From Pleomorphomonas sp. T1.2MG-36 (GTDB lineage: Bacteria > Pseudomonadota > Alphaproteobacteria > Rhizobiales > Pleomorphomonadaceae): a stretch of DNA of 64,000 nt. The stretch covers positions 1 to 64,000 of the forward strand of contig NZ_CATNLY010000034.1 of the NCBI RefSeq assembly GCF_950100655.1. The letters run 5' to 3'. The notes under the pieces were generated by a model that saw nothing but the letters and a program-made list of their open reading frames with translations, was not told the DNA's origin and searched no databases. Both the position numbers and the translations under genes were made by a program. Positions 44,696 through 51,984 of this stretch are shown here, in pieces (position 1 is the stretch's first letter; every line of letters begins with the position of its first letter).

Positions 44696-44740
44696 GCATC
44701 GCGCGGAAAAGTGGGAACCGGTTTTCCGCGAGAACGATGC
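44696..44740. repeat. Hyphomicrobiales-type palindromic element
   Basis: GCATCG (44696-44701) pairs with CGATGC (44735-44740), and CGCGGAAAA (44702-44710) pairs with TTTTCCGCG (44722-44730). The loop GTGGGAACCGG is one I recall as widely dispersed in Rhizobiales genomes. It lies between argC and leuD. Confidence 0.7.
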
Positions 44741-44805
44741 GACAACAAGAAAATGGTCGACATCGCGTTCACCGGAACGCATGTCGCTTCGGGAAAGGAA
44801 AGATC

Positions 44806-45411
44806 ATGCAGAAATTCGACGTGCTCACCGGCGTGGCCGCGCCGCTGCCGATCCTCAACATCGACACCGACATGATCATCCCCAAGCAGTACCTCAAGAC
44901 CATCAAGCGCACCGGTCTCGGCAAGGGCCTGTTCTCGGAGATGCGTTACCGCGAGGACGGCTCGGAAAATCCCGACTTCGTCCTCAACAAGGACGCTTGG
45001 CGCAAGGCGGAAATCCTGGTGGCCGGCGACAACTTCGGCTGCGGCTCGTCGCGCGAGCATGCCCCCTGGGCGCTGCTCGACTTCGGCATCCGCTGCGTCA
45101 TCTCCACCAGCTTCGCCGACATCTTCTACAACAACTGCTTCAAGAACGGCATTCTGCCGATCATCGTCTCGCCCGACGATCTGAAGAAGCTGATGGACGA
45201 CGCCGAGCGCGGCGCCAACGCCACGCTGACCGTCGATCTCGCCAACCAGGTGATCAAGGGGCCGGATGGCGGCGAGGTATCCTTCGACATCGACCCGTTC
45301 AAGAAGCATTGCCTCCTGAACGGCCTCGACGATATCGCCCTGACGCTCGAGAAGGCGTCGGAGATCGCCGCCTTCGAGGCGCAGAACGCCACCGTCCGCC
45401 CCTGGGCCTGA
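44806..45411 (+). CDS. leuD: 3-isopropylmalate dehydratase small subunit
   Basis: A 201-residue subunit that pairs with LeuC to isomerise isopropylmalate in leucine synthesis. [22 protein letters not shown] and the [17 protein letters not shown] loop are diagnostic. AAAGGAAAG precedes the ATG at 44806. leuC is not in the window. Confidence 0.96.
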   Translation: MQKFDVLTGVAAPLPILNIDTDMIIPKQYLKTIKRTGLGKGLFSEMRYREDGSENPDFVLNKDAWRKAEILVAGDNFGCGSSREHAPWALLDFGIRCVISTSFADIFYNNCFKNGILPIIVSPDDLKKLMDDAERGANATLTVDLANQVIKGPDGGEVSFDIDPFKKHCLLNGLDDIALTLEKASEIAAFEAQNATVRPWA

Positions 45412-45422
45412 TGCCGGACGCG

Positions 45423-45441
45423 CTCTCCCCGCCGGGGAGAG
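45423..45441 (+). terminator. hairpin between leuD and ridA-like gene
   Basis: CTCTCCCC (45423-45430), GCC, GGGGAGAG (45434-45441). The perfect stem has no T-run and stands close to the next ribosome site (GGAGG), so it may tune translation or stability rather than terminate. Confidence 0.4.
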
Positions 45442-45460
45442 TGCCCACCGGAGGCTGACC

Positions 45461-45844
45461 ATGCGCCAGCTCGTTTCCACCGGTTCGCCCTTCGAAACCG
45501 TCGCCGGCTATTCGCGCGCCGTTGCCGACGGTTCATGGTGCTTCGTCTCAGGCACCACCGGCTACGACTACGCGACCATGACCATGCCGGACGATGTCTC
45601 GGCACAGGCGGAAAACGCCATGGCCACCATCGCGCGAGCCCTTGAAGATGCCGGTTTTTCGCTGTCCGACGTGGTTCGCGTTCGCTACATCGTCACCGAC
45701 GCCGCCTATGCCGACCCGGTGTTCTCCGTCGTCGGGCGCTGGTTCGCGGATATCCGTCCCGCGGCCACGATGATTGTCGCCGGCCTCATTCGCCCGGAAA
45801 TGAAGATCGAGATCGAAGCCACCGCCCTGCGGAATCCGGCTTGA
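45461..45844 (+). CDS. RidA family protein
   Basis: A 127-residue member of the YjgF/YER057c/UK114 family. SGTTGYDYATM, QAENAMATIARALEDAGFSLSDVVRVRYIV and the end EMKIEIEATA are conserved. Archetypal RidA hydrolyses reactive enamines or imines made by PLP enzymes. The sequence is closer to the broader Rid subfamilies than to E. coli RidA, so the precise substrate is open. GGAGG lies before the ATG. Confidence 0.85.
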   Translation: MRQLVSTGSPFETVAGYSRAVADGSWCFVSGTTGYDYATMTMPDDVSAQAENAMATIARALEDAGFSLSDVVRVRYIVTDAAYADPVFSVVGRWFADIRPAATMIVAGLIRPEMKIEIEATALRNPA

Positions 45845-45971
45845 TTCGTCGAGGTCATCGGCCATGACGATGCGTTGACCGATTGGTTCGGTCAAGCACT
45901 CGTGAGTGGATCGCCGCCCGCCGCTGGCGTATTCCTTGGATCAGCAAAGAACAAAGGCGAAGAGGTGGGCC

Positions 45972-46742
45972 TTGGATACCTTATTATGGCGGGGGACTTT
46001 CGGGGGATTTGCTCGCGGCATGGCATCCTGCTGTGTCGCATTGGCAGTCGGAAGCAGTAGCGCTGTTGCGGCCGACGTCGTCGAATTGTTCACCAGTCAA
46101 GGATGTTCCGCCTGCCCGCCGGCCGACAAGGTCCTGGCTAAGCTCGCTAAGGATCCCAACACCGTCGCCCTCACCTTCGCCGTCGATTATTGGGACTATC
46201 TCGGCTGGCGCGACACCTACGCCAAACCCGAGTTCACCCGTCGCCAGAGAGAGTACGCCAGGGCGCGTACCGACCATGCCGTGTTCACGCCGCAGGCGGT
46301 TCTCAACGGCCGCGAGGCGGCGATCGGCAGCCGCGAGGGCGAGATTCGCGCTTCCCTCGACGTCATGCGCGACAATGGCGAAACACCGGACCTCGCCGTT
46401 GGCGCCCGCATCAGTGACGACCGTATCGTCGTCAATCTTCCGGCCAAGAACTACGACGGCGAAGCCTCGGTTTGGATCGCCGGCTATCTGCCCCCCAAGA
46501 CGGTGGACATCGGCTCGGGCGAGAATCGTGACCTCGCCATCACCTACGTCAACGTCGTCGACCGAATGCAGGTGATCGGCCTGTGGTCGGGCGAAGCGAT
46601 GACGCTGGAACTGCCCCTCGCCGAAGTGGCGCCCGAGGGCACCGCCGGCCTTGCCGTCGTCGTTCAAGCCAGGAAGAACGGCCTGCCCGGGCCGATCATC
46701 GGCGCCACCCGGCTGGCCCTCCAGAGCGGCGGCTCCAGCTGA
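45972..46742 (+). CDS. DUF1223 family exported thioredoxin-fold protein
   Basis: A 256-residue protein. After a signal sequence (hydrophobic part about 18-34, ending SSSAVAA), the mature part begins DVVELFTSQGCSACPPADKVLAKL, which has a C-x-x-C pair in a thioredoxin-like fold and defines DUF1223. FAVDYWDYLGWRDTYA is also conserved. It may act in periplasmic redox, but no function is established. A TTG at 45972 with GAGGTGGG upstream is chosen; the codon GTG at 45906 is an alternative. Convergent with the DUF1203 gene. Confidence 0.8.
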   Translation: MDTLLWRGTFGGFARGMASCCVALAVGSSSAVAADVVELFTSQGCSACPPADKVLAKLAKDPNTVALTFAVDYWDYLGWRDTYAKPEFTRRQREYARARTDHAVFTPQAVLNGREAAIGSREGEIRASLDVMRDNGETPDLAVGARISDDRIVVNLPAKNYDGEASVWIAGYLPPKTVDIGSGENRDLAITYVNVVDRMQVIGLWSGEAMTLELPLAEVAPEGTAGLAVVVQARKNGLPGPIIGATRLALQSGGSS

Positions 46743-46798
46743 TCGCTTTGCCCAGGCTGCGGTGATGCGGCTTGGCGGAAGAATGCCTCTTTCGCCTC

Positions 46799-47263
46799 TC
46801 AGCGATCAACGCGACCCGAGTAGCATCCCCGCTTTGCGTTGTGAACGTGGATGTACCTCACCGCCGGATTCGAAAAGAATCGCTCGATCGTCGTTTCGAT
46901 GTGATTGCCGTCGGTCACATCAGCGTCCACCATCATGTCGTATTGATCGAACGCCCTGAGCGACAACAGGCGCCCCCTCATGACCTCAGGCACTTCGTCA
47001 ACGGCATCATAGGCCGCCACGGCACCTTCGCGAACGAAGATTGCGTGCGAGGCACGATAGGGATTGTCCGCCAACTGGCTGAAATGGTTGACGAGCAAGA
47101 CCGTTTCACCAACCTCTCCCTCGCGCATTTCCACCCGGTCCGGGTAACCCGGCTTATGGTCTACGACGTAGCGGATCGCGCCACGGACCGCGAGTTCCTC
47201 ATCGGACAGTCCATAAAGCGGTTGGTAGGCGCTCGGCGAAATGCCCGTGATACGAAACGACAT
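46799..47263 (-). CDS. DUF1203 family protein
   Basis: A 154-residue protein with the DUF1203 pattern: MSFRITGISPSAYQPLYGLSDEELAVRG, GETVLLVNHFSQLADNPYRASHAIFVREG and YDMMVDADVTDG. The family is of unknown function and found mainly in Proteobacteria. The ATG at 47263 is the conserved start. It is a monocistronic gene on the minus strand. Confidence 0.82.
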   Translation of the reverse strand: MSFRITGISPSAYQPLYGLSDEELAVRGAIRYVVDHKPGYPDRVEMREGEVGETVLLVNHFSQLADNPYRASHAIFVREGAVAAYDAVDEVPEVMRGRLLSLRAFDQYDMMVDADVTDGNHIETTIERFFSNPAVRYIHVHNAKRGCYSGRVDR

Positions 47264-47420
47264 GATCGATCTCCGCTGTTGGTGCGGAGCAAAATCATGC
47301 CTTTCGAGGTCGTGAACCACCCGTTTCTTGCACAGGCGAACCGGAACGGTAGCTGAACCTGTCGAGAATCATCCGCGCTTCGGTTCTCGAAGCCACGTCA
47401 GCCCGAACGAACCTACACCC

Positions 47421-47663
47421 TCAGAATGCCCGGAAGGTCAGGGTCGTCAAGGTCCGCACGATACCGGGAATCGACGAGATCTTCTCGTTGATGAACTTGC
47501 CGATGTCCTCGTGGGTGGACGCGTCGACGTAGATCTTCATCAGCAGATCGTATTCGCCCGACGTCGAGTAGAGTTCAGAGGCGACTTCTAGGGCATAGAT
47601 GGCGTCCGCCACGGCATAGGTCTGACCGGGCGCGCACTGCAACTGGATGAAAACGGGCTTCAT
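47421..47663 (-). CDS. stand-alone Lrp/AsnC ligand-binding (RAM) domain protein
   Basis: An 80-residue protein consisting only of the alpha-beta RAM domain of Lrp-type regulators (KPVFIQLQCAPGQTYAVADAI, GEYDLLMKIYV, SIPGIVRTLTTLTF). It has no helix-turn-helix, so it cannot bind DNA by itself. Such proteins form octameric rings and may sense amino acids or modulate full-length Lrp proteins. GGAAGA precedes the start. A family B repeat lies directly upstream. Confidence 0.88.
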   Translation of the reverse strand: MKPVFIQLQCAPGQTYAVADAIYALEVASELYSTSGEYDLLMKIYVDASTHEDIGKFINEKISSIPGIVRTLTTLTFRAF

Positions 47664-47702
47664 GGTCTTCCTCCTCGCCGGCCACCGCGCGGCGCCGGGG
47701 CA

Positions 47703-47831
47703 TCATACCGTTTCCGTCGGGTTTCGACCTTTCGGTCGGAACCTGACAGGAAGCGGAAGCGCCCGACCGGGCGCCGGCCGGTCAGGCCGACACCCGCTTG
47801 AGCCGGATGAGTCCGGATCAAGCGGAACGCG
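47703..47831. repeat. family B structured repeat, copy 2 (inverted relative to copy 1)
   Basis: Read as its reverse complement, it follows copy 1 (32129-32255) base for base over about 125 bases with a dozen or so differences. The opening stem is CCGCTTGA/TCAAGCGG enclosing CCGG/CCGG; GCGCCC-GGTC-GGGCGC and CGACC-GAAA-GGTCG follow. It fills most of the gap upstream of the RAM-domain gene. Confidence 0.75.
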
Positions 47832-48020
47832 TATCACTGCCCGACTTCAAACACCACGGCCGCCCCTGCCGCAAGCCCTTCTTGAGGAATGCCGCAGGGC
47901 TCTTTCCCCAGATGACGCAGTCCGCTGTGGGCGAGATATGGTTAAGCTGGTCCTAATTCCGCCATCGCTGTATGCTTTTGGAAAGGTGGCTCAAAGCGGC
48001 CCCAACCGACAGGATGAACC
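47832..48020. other. remaining intergenic segment before the 48.0 kb gene
   Basis: This segment of about 190 bases contains no gene and no clear promoter. Together with the family B copy it makes a gap of 357 bases between the RAM-domain gene and the next gene. Confidence 0.4.
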
Positions 48021-48626
48021 ATGGCAGGCGGCGAAGCGGGCGACAACAAGATCAGCGATGGCAAGGTCCGGCGGCTTTCCGACGCCGTACGGCGCGTGCG
48101 AATTGCCGAGAGCGAGCGTTCCGACGCCTACGCCGACCTGCACGAAGGCGATCGAGCGCGGCTGGACCTGCTGGCCGAAGAGCTGGCCGGCGTATTCTCC
48201 GAGCTTCCCGCCGACGACGCCTATTTCATCTGCAAGGTGGCCGGCTCGACACCGCCGCGCCTTTGGATCGATCCGACCACCCATGTGGTAATGGCGCGCG
48301 ACCGCCGCTCCTATCGCTTTCTGAAGGACACGCGGCTGGGCCGCCTGACGCTTCACGAGAGCGCCGACCTCGATGAGACCGCCGACGCAGTGACCGACTA
48401 CATCGCCGAGCGGCTGATCGAGCGCGATCGGGCCGTCGAAAGCGACGCGCTTGTCAGCAAGCTGCGGACCGTGGCACTCGACCGCCGCGAGGGCGGCGAG
48501 GCCGCTCGCGAACGGGCCGGCGATCGCGGCTCGACGCTGATCTGGGCGCTGATCGTCTTTCTCGCCGGATTTGCCGTCGGCGCACTTGGCCTCGTGGCCT
48601 ATGCCTGGTTCATGGTGCCGGGCTGA
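48021..48626 (+). CDS. conserved hypothetical protein with C-terminal membrane anchor
   Basis: A 201-residue protein of unknown function. The N-terminal half is a charged helix (KVRRLSDAVRRVRIAESERSDAYADL), followed by a small domain containing PRLWIDPTTHVVMARDRRSYRFLKDTRLGRL, and the last 25 residues form a transmembrane helix (LIWALIVFLAGFAVGALGLVAYAWFMV). It is thus a tail-anchored inner-membrane protein facing the cytoplasm. I recall similar proteins in Hyphomicrobiales but no named family. Its 3' end overlaps the convergent phosphoesterase gene by 28 bases. Confidence 0.72.
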   Translation: MAGGEAGDNKISDGKVRRLSDAVRRVRIAESERSDAYADLHEGDRARLDLLAEELAGVFSELPADDAYFICKVAGSTPPRLWIDPTTHVVMARDRRSYRFLKDTRLGRLTLHESADLDETADAVTDYIAERLIERDRAVESDALVSKLRTVALDRREGGEAARERAGDRGSTLIWALIVFLAGFAVGALGLVAYAWFMVPG

Positions 48627-49519
48627 CGGTCATCGCTGACGATCTCCTCGGCGCGCGTCTCCACGAAAGCCCCCCCAGGCACCGCCTGCATCAAGCGATG
48701 ATGCATCCGGAACCGACCATCGACCCTCTCGATGTCGAACAGATTGAAACCGGCGGCGGGATGACGGCCGTCCGGGCGTTGCGTCGCGGCGGGCACACCG
48801 ATGACCGGCACGCTACCCCTCGGGCCGGCAAGCGACAACCGCGTCGGCTGATGGGTATGGCCATGCAGGACCAGTTCGGCGCCGTAGCGCGCGATGACCT
48901 TGCGGAAGCGCGCGGCGCCGGAAAGACGCTTGTGCCACGCCGTCGCACCTTTCACGGGGGGATGGTGGATCAGCACCACGCGGCAAAGGCCGGCACGGCC
49001 AAGCTTGTCGAGGACAGCCGCCAGCCGCTCTTCCTGCGTCTCGGAGAAGCTGCCCGTCGCCATGAAGGGACCGGTGGCAACGGCCGAAGACACCCCGACG
49101 ATCGCCACGTCGCCGCGCCGCCGCACATAAGGCCAGCCGTCGGCCTCGCCGGCATCGGCCGTCATGTAGGCGGCCCAGGCTTTCCGCGCCCGCCGGGCCG
49201 CGCCGGGCACGTAGGCGTCGTGATTGCCTGGAACGGCGCTCACCACCTCGCCCGACCCGATCAGCCCGAGAAAGGCGGAGGCCGTGGCATACTCGCCGGC
49301 CAGCGCGATATTGACGAGATCGCCGGTGACCGCGATGTGATCGGGCCGTTCTGCGGCGATCGCCGCGATCAGTGCCGCCTCGACGTCGTCGCCGAAAGCA
49401 CGCGACCGGTTGCGACGCCAGTTGACGTAGCCGAGGATGCGCTTGGAAGCGAGATCGCGAATGCGCGCCGACGGCAGCGGCCCGAGATGCAGGTCTGAGA
49501 TATGGATCAGGCGGAACAT
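48599..49519 (-). CDS. calcineurin-like metallophosphoesterase
   Basis: A 306-residue enzyme with all metal-binding motifs: DLHLG (D9, H11), GDLVN, GNHD, HHPP and HGHTH. These hold two metal ions that hydrolyse phosphoesters. Relatives include cyclic-nucleotide phosphodiesterases (CpdA) and LpxH-like enzymes; the overall length and MFRLIHISDLHLGPLP start favour the CpdA-like group, but the substrate is open. Convergent and overlapping by 28 bases with the membrane-anchored hypothetical gene. Confidence 0.87.
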   Translation of the reverse strand: MFRLIHISDLHLGPLPSARIRDLASKRILGYVNWRRNRSRAFGDDVEAALIAAIAAERPDHIAVTGDLVNIALAGEYATASAFLGLIGSGEVVSAVPGNHDAYVPGAARRARKAWAAYMTADAGEADGWPYVRRRGDVAIVGVSSAVATGPFMATGSFSETQEERLAAVLDKLGRAGLCRVVLIHHPPVKGATAWHKRLSGAARFRKVIARYGAELVLHGHTHQPTRLSLAGPRGSVPVIGVPAATQRPDGRHPAAGFNLFDIERVDGRFRMHHRLMQAVPGGAFVETRAEEIVSDDRQPGTMNQA

Positions 49520-49667
49520 GATCCTTGGGTAACCGATGCACGCCCGCCGGTAAAGATGAACGGCCCCACCATCAAGAAAAGGGGCGGATCGCCGCCCGGC
49601 GACCCGCCCCGAATGGTATGCTCACGAAGTTGGTTCACGCCTCGAACCGTTGCGCGTCCGGACCGGA

Positions 49668-49784
49668 CTAACGCCCCCAGAATGTCAGCACGGCGGCGAC
49701 GACATGGGGATTGTTCGCGTCGACGGCCGACACCCAAATATAACGCTGAGCACGGTTGAAGCGACGGCGGAAGAGGGAAAACAT
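49668..49784 (-). CDS. possible small protein of 38 residues
   Basis: A short frame starting ATG at 49784 encodes MFSLFRRRFNRAQRYIWVSA then about 18 more residues ending TFWGR. A ribosome-like AGAAGG lies seven bases upstream. The composition is basic and amphipathic with two tryptophans. No family recognised. The upstream DNA (49785-49960) is markedly AT-rich compared with the window and could hold its promoter. It could be spurious. Confidence 0.35.
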   Translation of the reverse strand: MFSLFRRRFNRAQRYIWVSAVDANNPHVVAAVLTFWGR

Positions 49785-49956
49785 GATAGCCTTCTTCTGA
49801 GGTTGTTGAGAGAAATCACAAGCGACTTCTCTTTCACACCAAAGCTATAGCAAATGCACAATGTTTTTGCCATGAGGCGAAACACTGAGCTTTCCTTTGA
49901 GGTAGAATTGGTTAACCCAAAGTATAACCTATACGAAAGGCTAAATTGTCCGACCG
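49785..49956. other. AT-rich promoter-like island
   Basis: About 170 bases, clearly richer in A and T than anything around it, lie between a possible small minus-strand gene and a Nudix gene. Sequences such as TATAACC and TGCTATAGC look like -10 elements in both directions, but no confident -35 partner was found. Confidence 0.4.
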
Positions 49957-49998
49957 ATGACTCATCGACTTTCAAACCGGTCGCCGCGTGAGGATTTC

Positions 49999-50478
49999 GT
50001 GAGCGCAACTCGCCTGCTCGATGCCGTGCAACCCCTTGTCGCACAAGCCCGATCCCTGGCCGTTCGCCTGTGGGGCGGAACGACGCTGGGGGTGCGCGCC
50101 GTCGCCTTGACCGAGGGGCGCGTGCTGCTGGTTCGCCACACCTACGTGTCCGGCTGGCACCTGCCCGGAGGCGGCGTGAATGCGCGCGAGACGGCCGAAG
50201 CCGCCGCCCGGCGCGAGCTCTTCGAGGAGACCGGCTACGAGGCTTCGGCACCCGCCCGCTTCCTCGGCCTCTACTTCAATCCGGCCATGGCCGGCCGCGA
50301 CCACGTGGCGCTCTATCATGTGCCGGATTGCGTGCTGCGCCGTGCCTTCCGCGCCAATCGCGAGATCGCCGAGCTCGGCCTTTTCACGCTGGACGGCCTG
50401 CCGGAGGGGACGACCACCGCCACGCGCCGCCGCCTTTCGGAGCTGTTCGACGGGCTACCGCCGGCCGATCGCTGGTAA
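49999..50478 (+). CDS. Nudix hydrolase
   Basis: A 159-residue Nudix protein (173 if started at the ATG 49957). The Nudix box GGGVNARETAEAAARRELFEETGY is complete. Substrate unknown; RLWGGTTLGVRAVALTEGRVLLVRHTYVSGWHLPGG is shared with many alphaproteobacterial NUDIX genes. The GTG at 49999 has GAGGA five bases upstream and is preferred, though the ATG is possible. A strong hairpin follows the stop. Confidence 0.82.
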   Translation: MSATRLLDAVQPLVAQARSLAVRLWGGTTLGVRAVALTEGRVLLVRHTYVSGWHLPGGGVNARETAEAAARRELFEETGYEASAPARFLGLYFNPAMAGRDHVALYHVPDCVLRRAFRANREIAELGLFTLDGLPEGTTTATRRRLSELFDGLPPADRW

Positions 50479-50483
50479 CGAAA

Positions 50484-50512
50484 CGCCCGGCCGGAGATTG
50501 TCCGGCCGGGCG
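50484..50512. terminator. bidirectional terminator between Nudix gene and ahpD
   Basis: CGCCCGGCCGGA (50484-50495), loop GATTG, TCCGGCCGGGCG (50501-50512): a perfect twelve-pair stem between convergent genes. Confidence 0.8.
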
Positions 50513-50539
50513 TTCAAGCTTGATCAGGCGACCTGCGGC

Positions 50540-51073
50540 TCAGGCAGCGACGACCGCCGCCGTCTCGAGCGCAACCGCCGCCGACTGGATGATGGCGGCG
50601 AAGCGAACGGCGGTCTGCACCGCCGAGGCCGGCAGGCCTCCCTCGCGCACCACCTTCTCGTGGCTGTCCATGCACATTCCGCAGCCGTTGATCGCCGAAA
50701 CGGCGAGGCACCACAGCTCGAAATCCACCTTGTCGACGCCGGGCTTGCCGATCAGTTGCATGCGCAGCCGGGCCGGCATGGTCCGGTACTCCGGGTTCGA
50801 CGTGAGGTGCAGGAAGCGGTAGTAGACGTTGTTCATGCCCATCAGCACGCCGGCACCGCGCGCCGCGTCCAGCGCCTCGGCGGAGAGGTGGCTCGCCGCC
50901 TCCCCTTCGAGCGCCGCCGCGACGTCCGCGTTGCGCGTCGCATGACCACAGGCCACGAACAGACCGTACTTCTGCTGCGGTGTCAGGCTGTCGTCCTCGG
51001 CCATCGCCGAGAGGTTCAGCTTCACATCGCGCGCATAGGCGGGGAACCTGTCCTGCAGGCTGGCGATGGACAT
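50540..51073 (-). CDS. ahpD: alkyl hydroperoxidase AhpD
   Basis: A 177-residue carboxymuconolactone-decarboxylase-fold protein with the C131-x-x-C134 redox pair and H138 ([15 protein letters not shown]), the AhpD active site. In mycobacteria AhpD regenerates AhpC with help of lipoyl proteins. It is translated from a start that overlaps the ahpC stop by one base (TGATG), so the two are coupled. Confidence 0.93.
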   Translation of the reverse strand: MSIASLQDRFPAYARDVKLNLSAMAEDDSLTPQQKYGLFVACGHATRNADVAAALEGEAASHLSAEALDAARGAGVLMGMNNVYYRFLHLTSNPEYRTMPARLRMQLIGKPGVDKVDFELWCLAVSAINGCGMCMDSHEKVVREGGLPASAVQTAVRFAAIIQSAAVALETAAVVAA

Positions 51074-51627
51074 CAGGCAGCCTTCAGCGTGTCACCGCCG
51101 ACCTCGCGGTTGCACGGGCAGAGCTCGTCGGTCTGCAGCGCGTCGAGGACGCGCAGCGTGTCCTTCGGGTTGCGGCCGACGTTGAGGTTGGTGCCGTAGA
51201 TGTGCTGGATCGTGTTGTCGGGATCGACGATCACCGTCACGCGGTAGGCAACGCCGGCCGGCGAACGAACGCCAAGACCATCGACCAGCGAACCGGTGGT
51301 GTCGGCGAACGACCAGATCGGCAGCTTGTCGAGATCCTTGTGATCGCGCCGCCAGGCCAGCTTGACGAACTCGTTGTCGGTCGAACCGCCGAGCACGACG
51401 GCGTCACGATCTTCGAAGTCCTTGGAGAGACGGGCGAACTCGGCGATCTCGGTCGGGCAGACGAAGGTGAAGTCCTTGGGATAGAAGAAGATCACCTTCC
51501 ACTTGCCGGGGAAGGACGCTTCGGTGATTTCCTCGAACGCGGAGACGCCCCCCTCGACGTGATTGTTGAAGCCGGGCTTCACACCGGTGACGGTGAAGGA
51601 GGGGAGCTTGTCGCCAATACCGAGCAT
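51073..51627 (-). CDS. ahpC: peroxiredoxin AhpC
   Basis: A 184-residue typical 2-Cys peroxiredoxin that reduces hydrogen peroxide and organic peroxides. The peroxidatic cysteine is C57 in [14 protein letters not shown]. The C-terminal pair C170/C172 (DELCPCNRE) resembles the AhpD-dependent AhpC of actinobacteria rather than the AhpF-dependent enzyme. The ATG at 51627 has GAGGA eight bases upstream and is preferred to 51642. ahpCD lies divergent from nifB, with a 357-base gap. Confidence 0.92.
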   Translation of the reverse strand: MLGIGDKLPSFTVTGVKPGFNNHVEGGVSAFEEITEASFPGKWKVIFFYPKDFTFVCPTEIAEFARLSKDFEDRDAVVLGGSTDNEFVKLAWRRDHKDLDKLPIWSFADTTGSLVDGLGVRSPAGVAYRVTVIVDPDNTIQHIYGTNLNVGRNPKDTLRVLDALQTDELCPCNREVGGDTLKAA

Positions 51628-51845
51628 GTCGAATATCCTCATTACGAGTGGGTTTTGAAACGGACGGCCGGCACTATCGGAAACTCCGGCCGGAAATGCA
51701 AGCCTTTCTTAGAGGCATTTTAATGTAGGTCACTTGTATTTGATAATTAAGGGGTTTCACTGATATTTTCCGCCTAACCGCACGGGGATGCGCCACTGCG
51801 CGGTTTCGCCGGGCGTTCGGGCACACGGCACCCGTGGCGAAGGCG

Positions 51846-51861
51846 TGTCGTAACTCCGACA
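51846..51861 (+). promoter_or_regulatory. NifA-type upstream activator sequence
   Basis: TGT-CGTAACTCCG-ACA matches TGT-N10-ACA, the NifA binding site. It lies about 72 bases upstream of the -24 element of the nifB promoter, a standard distance for activation by DNA looping. Confidence 0.65.
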
Positions 51862-51932
51862 AAGCCTGTCACTTGCCCTGTCGTCTTCGTCGCACACCCT
51901 CCTATCTCATTGATATGAAGTGAATTTCAATC

Positions 51933-51948
51933 TGGCATGTCGCTTGCG
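51933..51948 (+). promoter_or_regulatory. sigma-54 promoter of nifB
   Basis: TGGCATG-TCGC-TTGCG matches the -24/-12 consensus TGGCACG-N4-TTGCW, with GG and GC exactly ten bases apart. The expected start near 51959 gives a leader of about 25 bases to the nifB ATG. Confidence 0.85.
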
Positions 51949-51984
51949 CTGCACCGGACGACCTCGTTTCGTCCGGAGAGTGCC

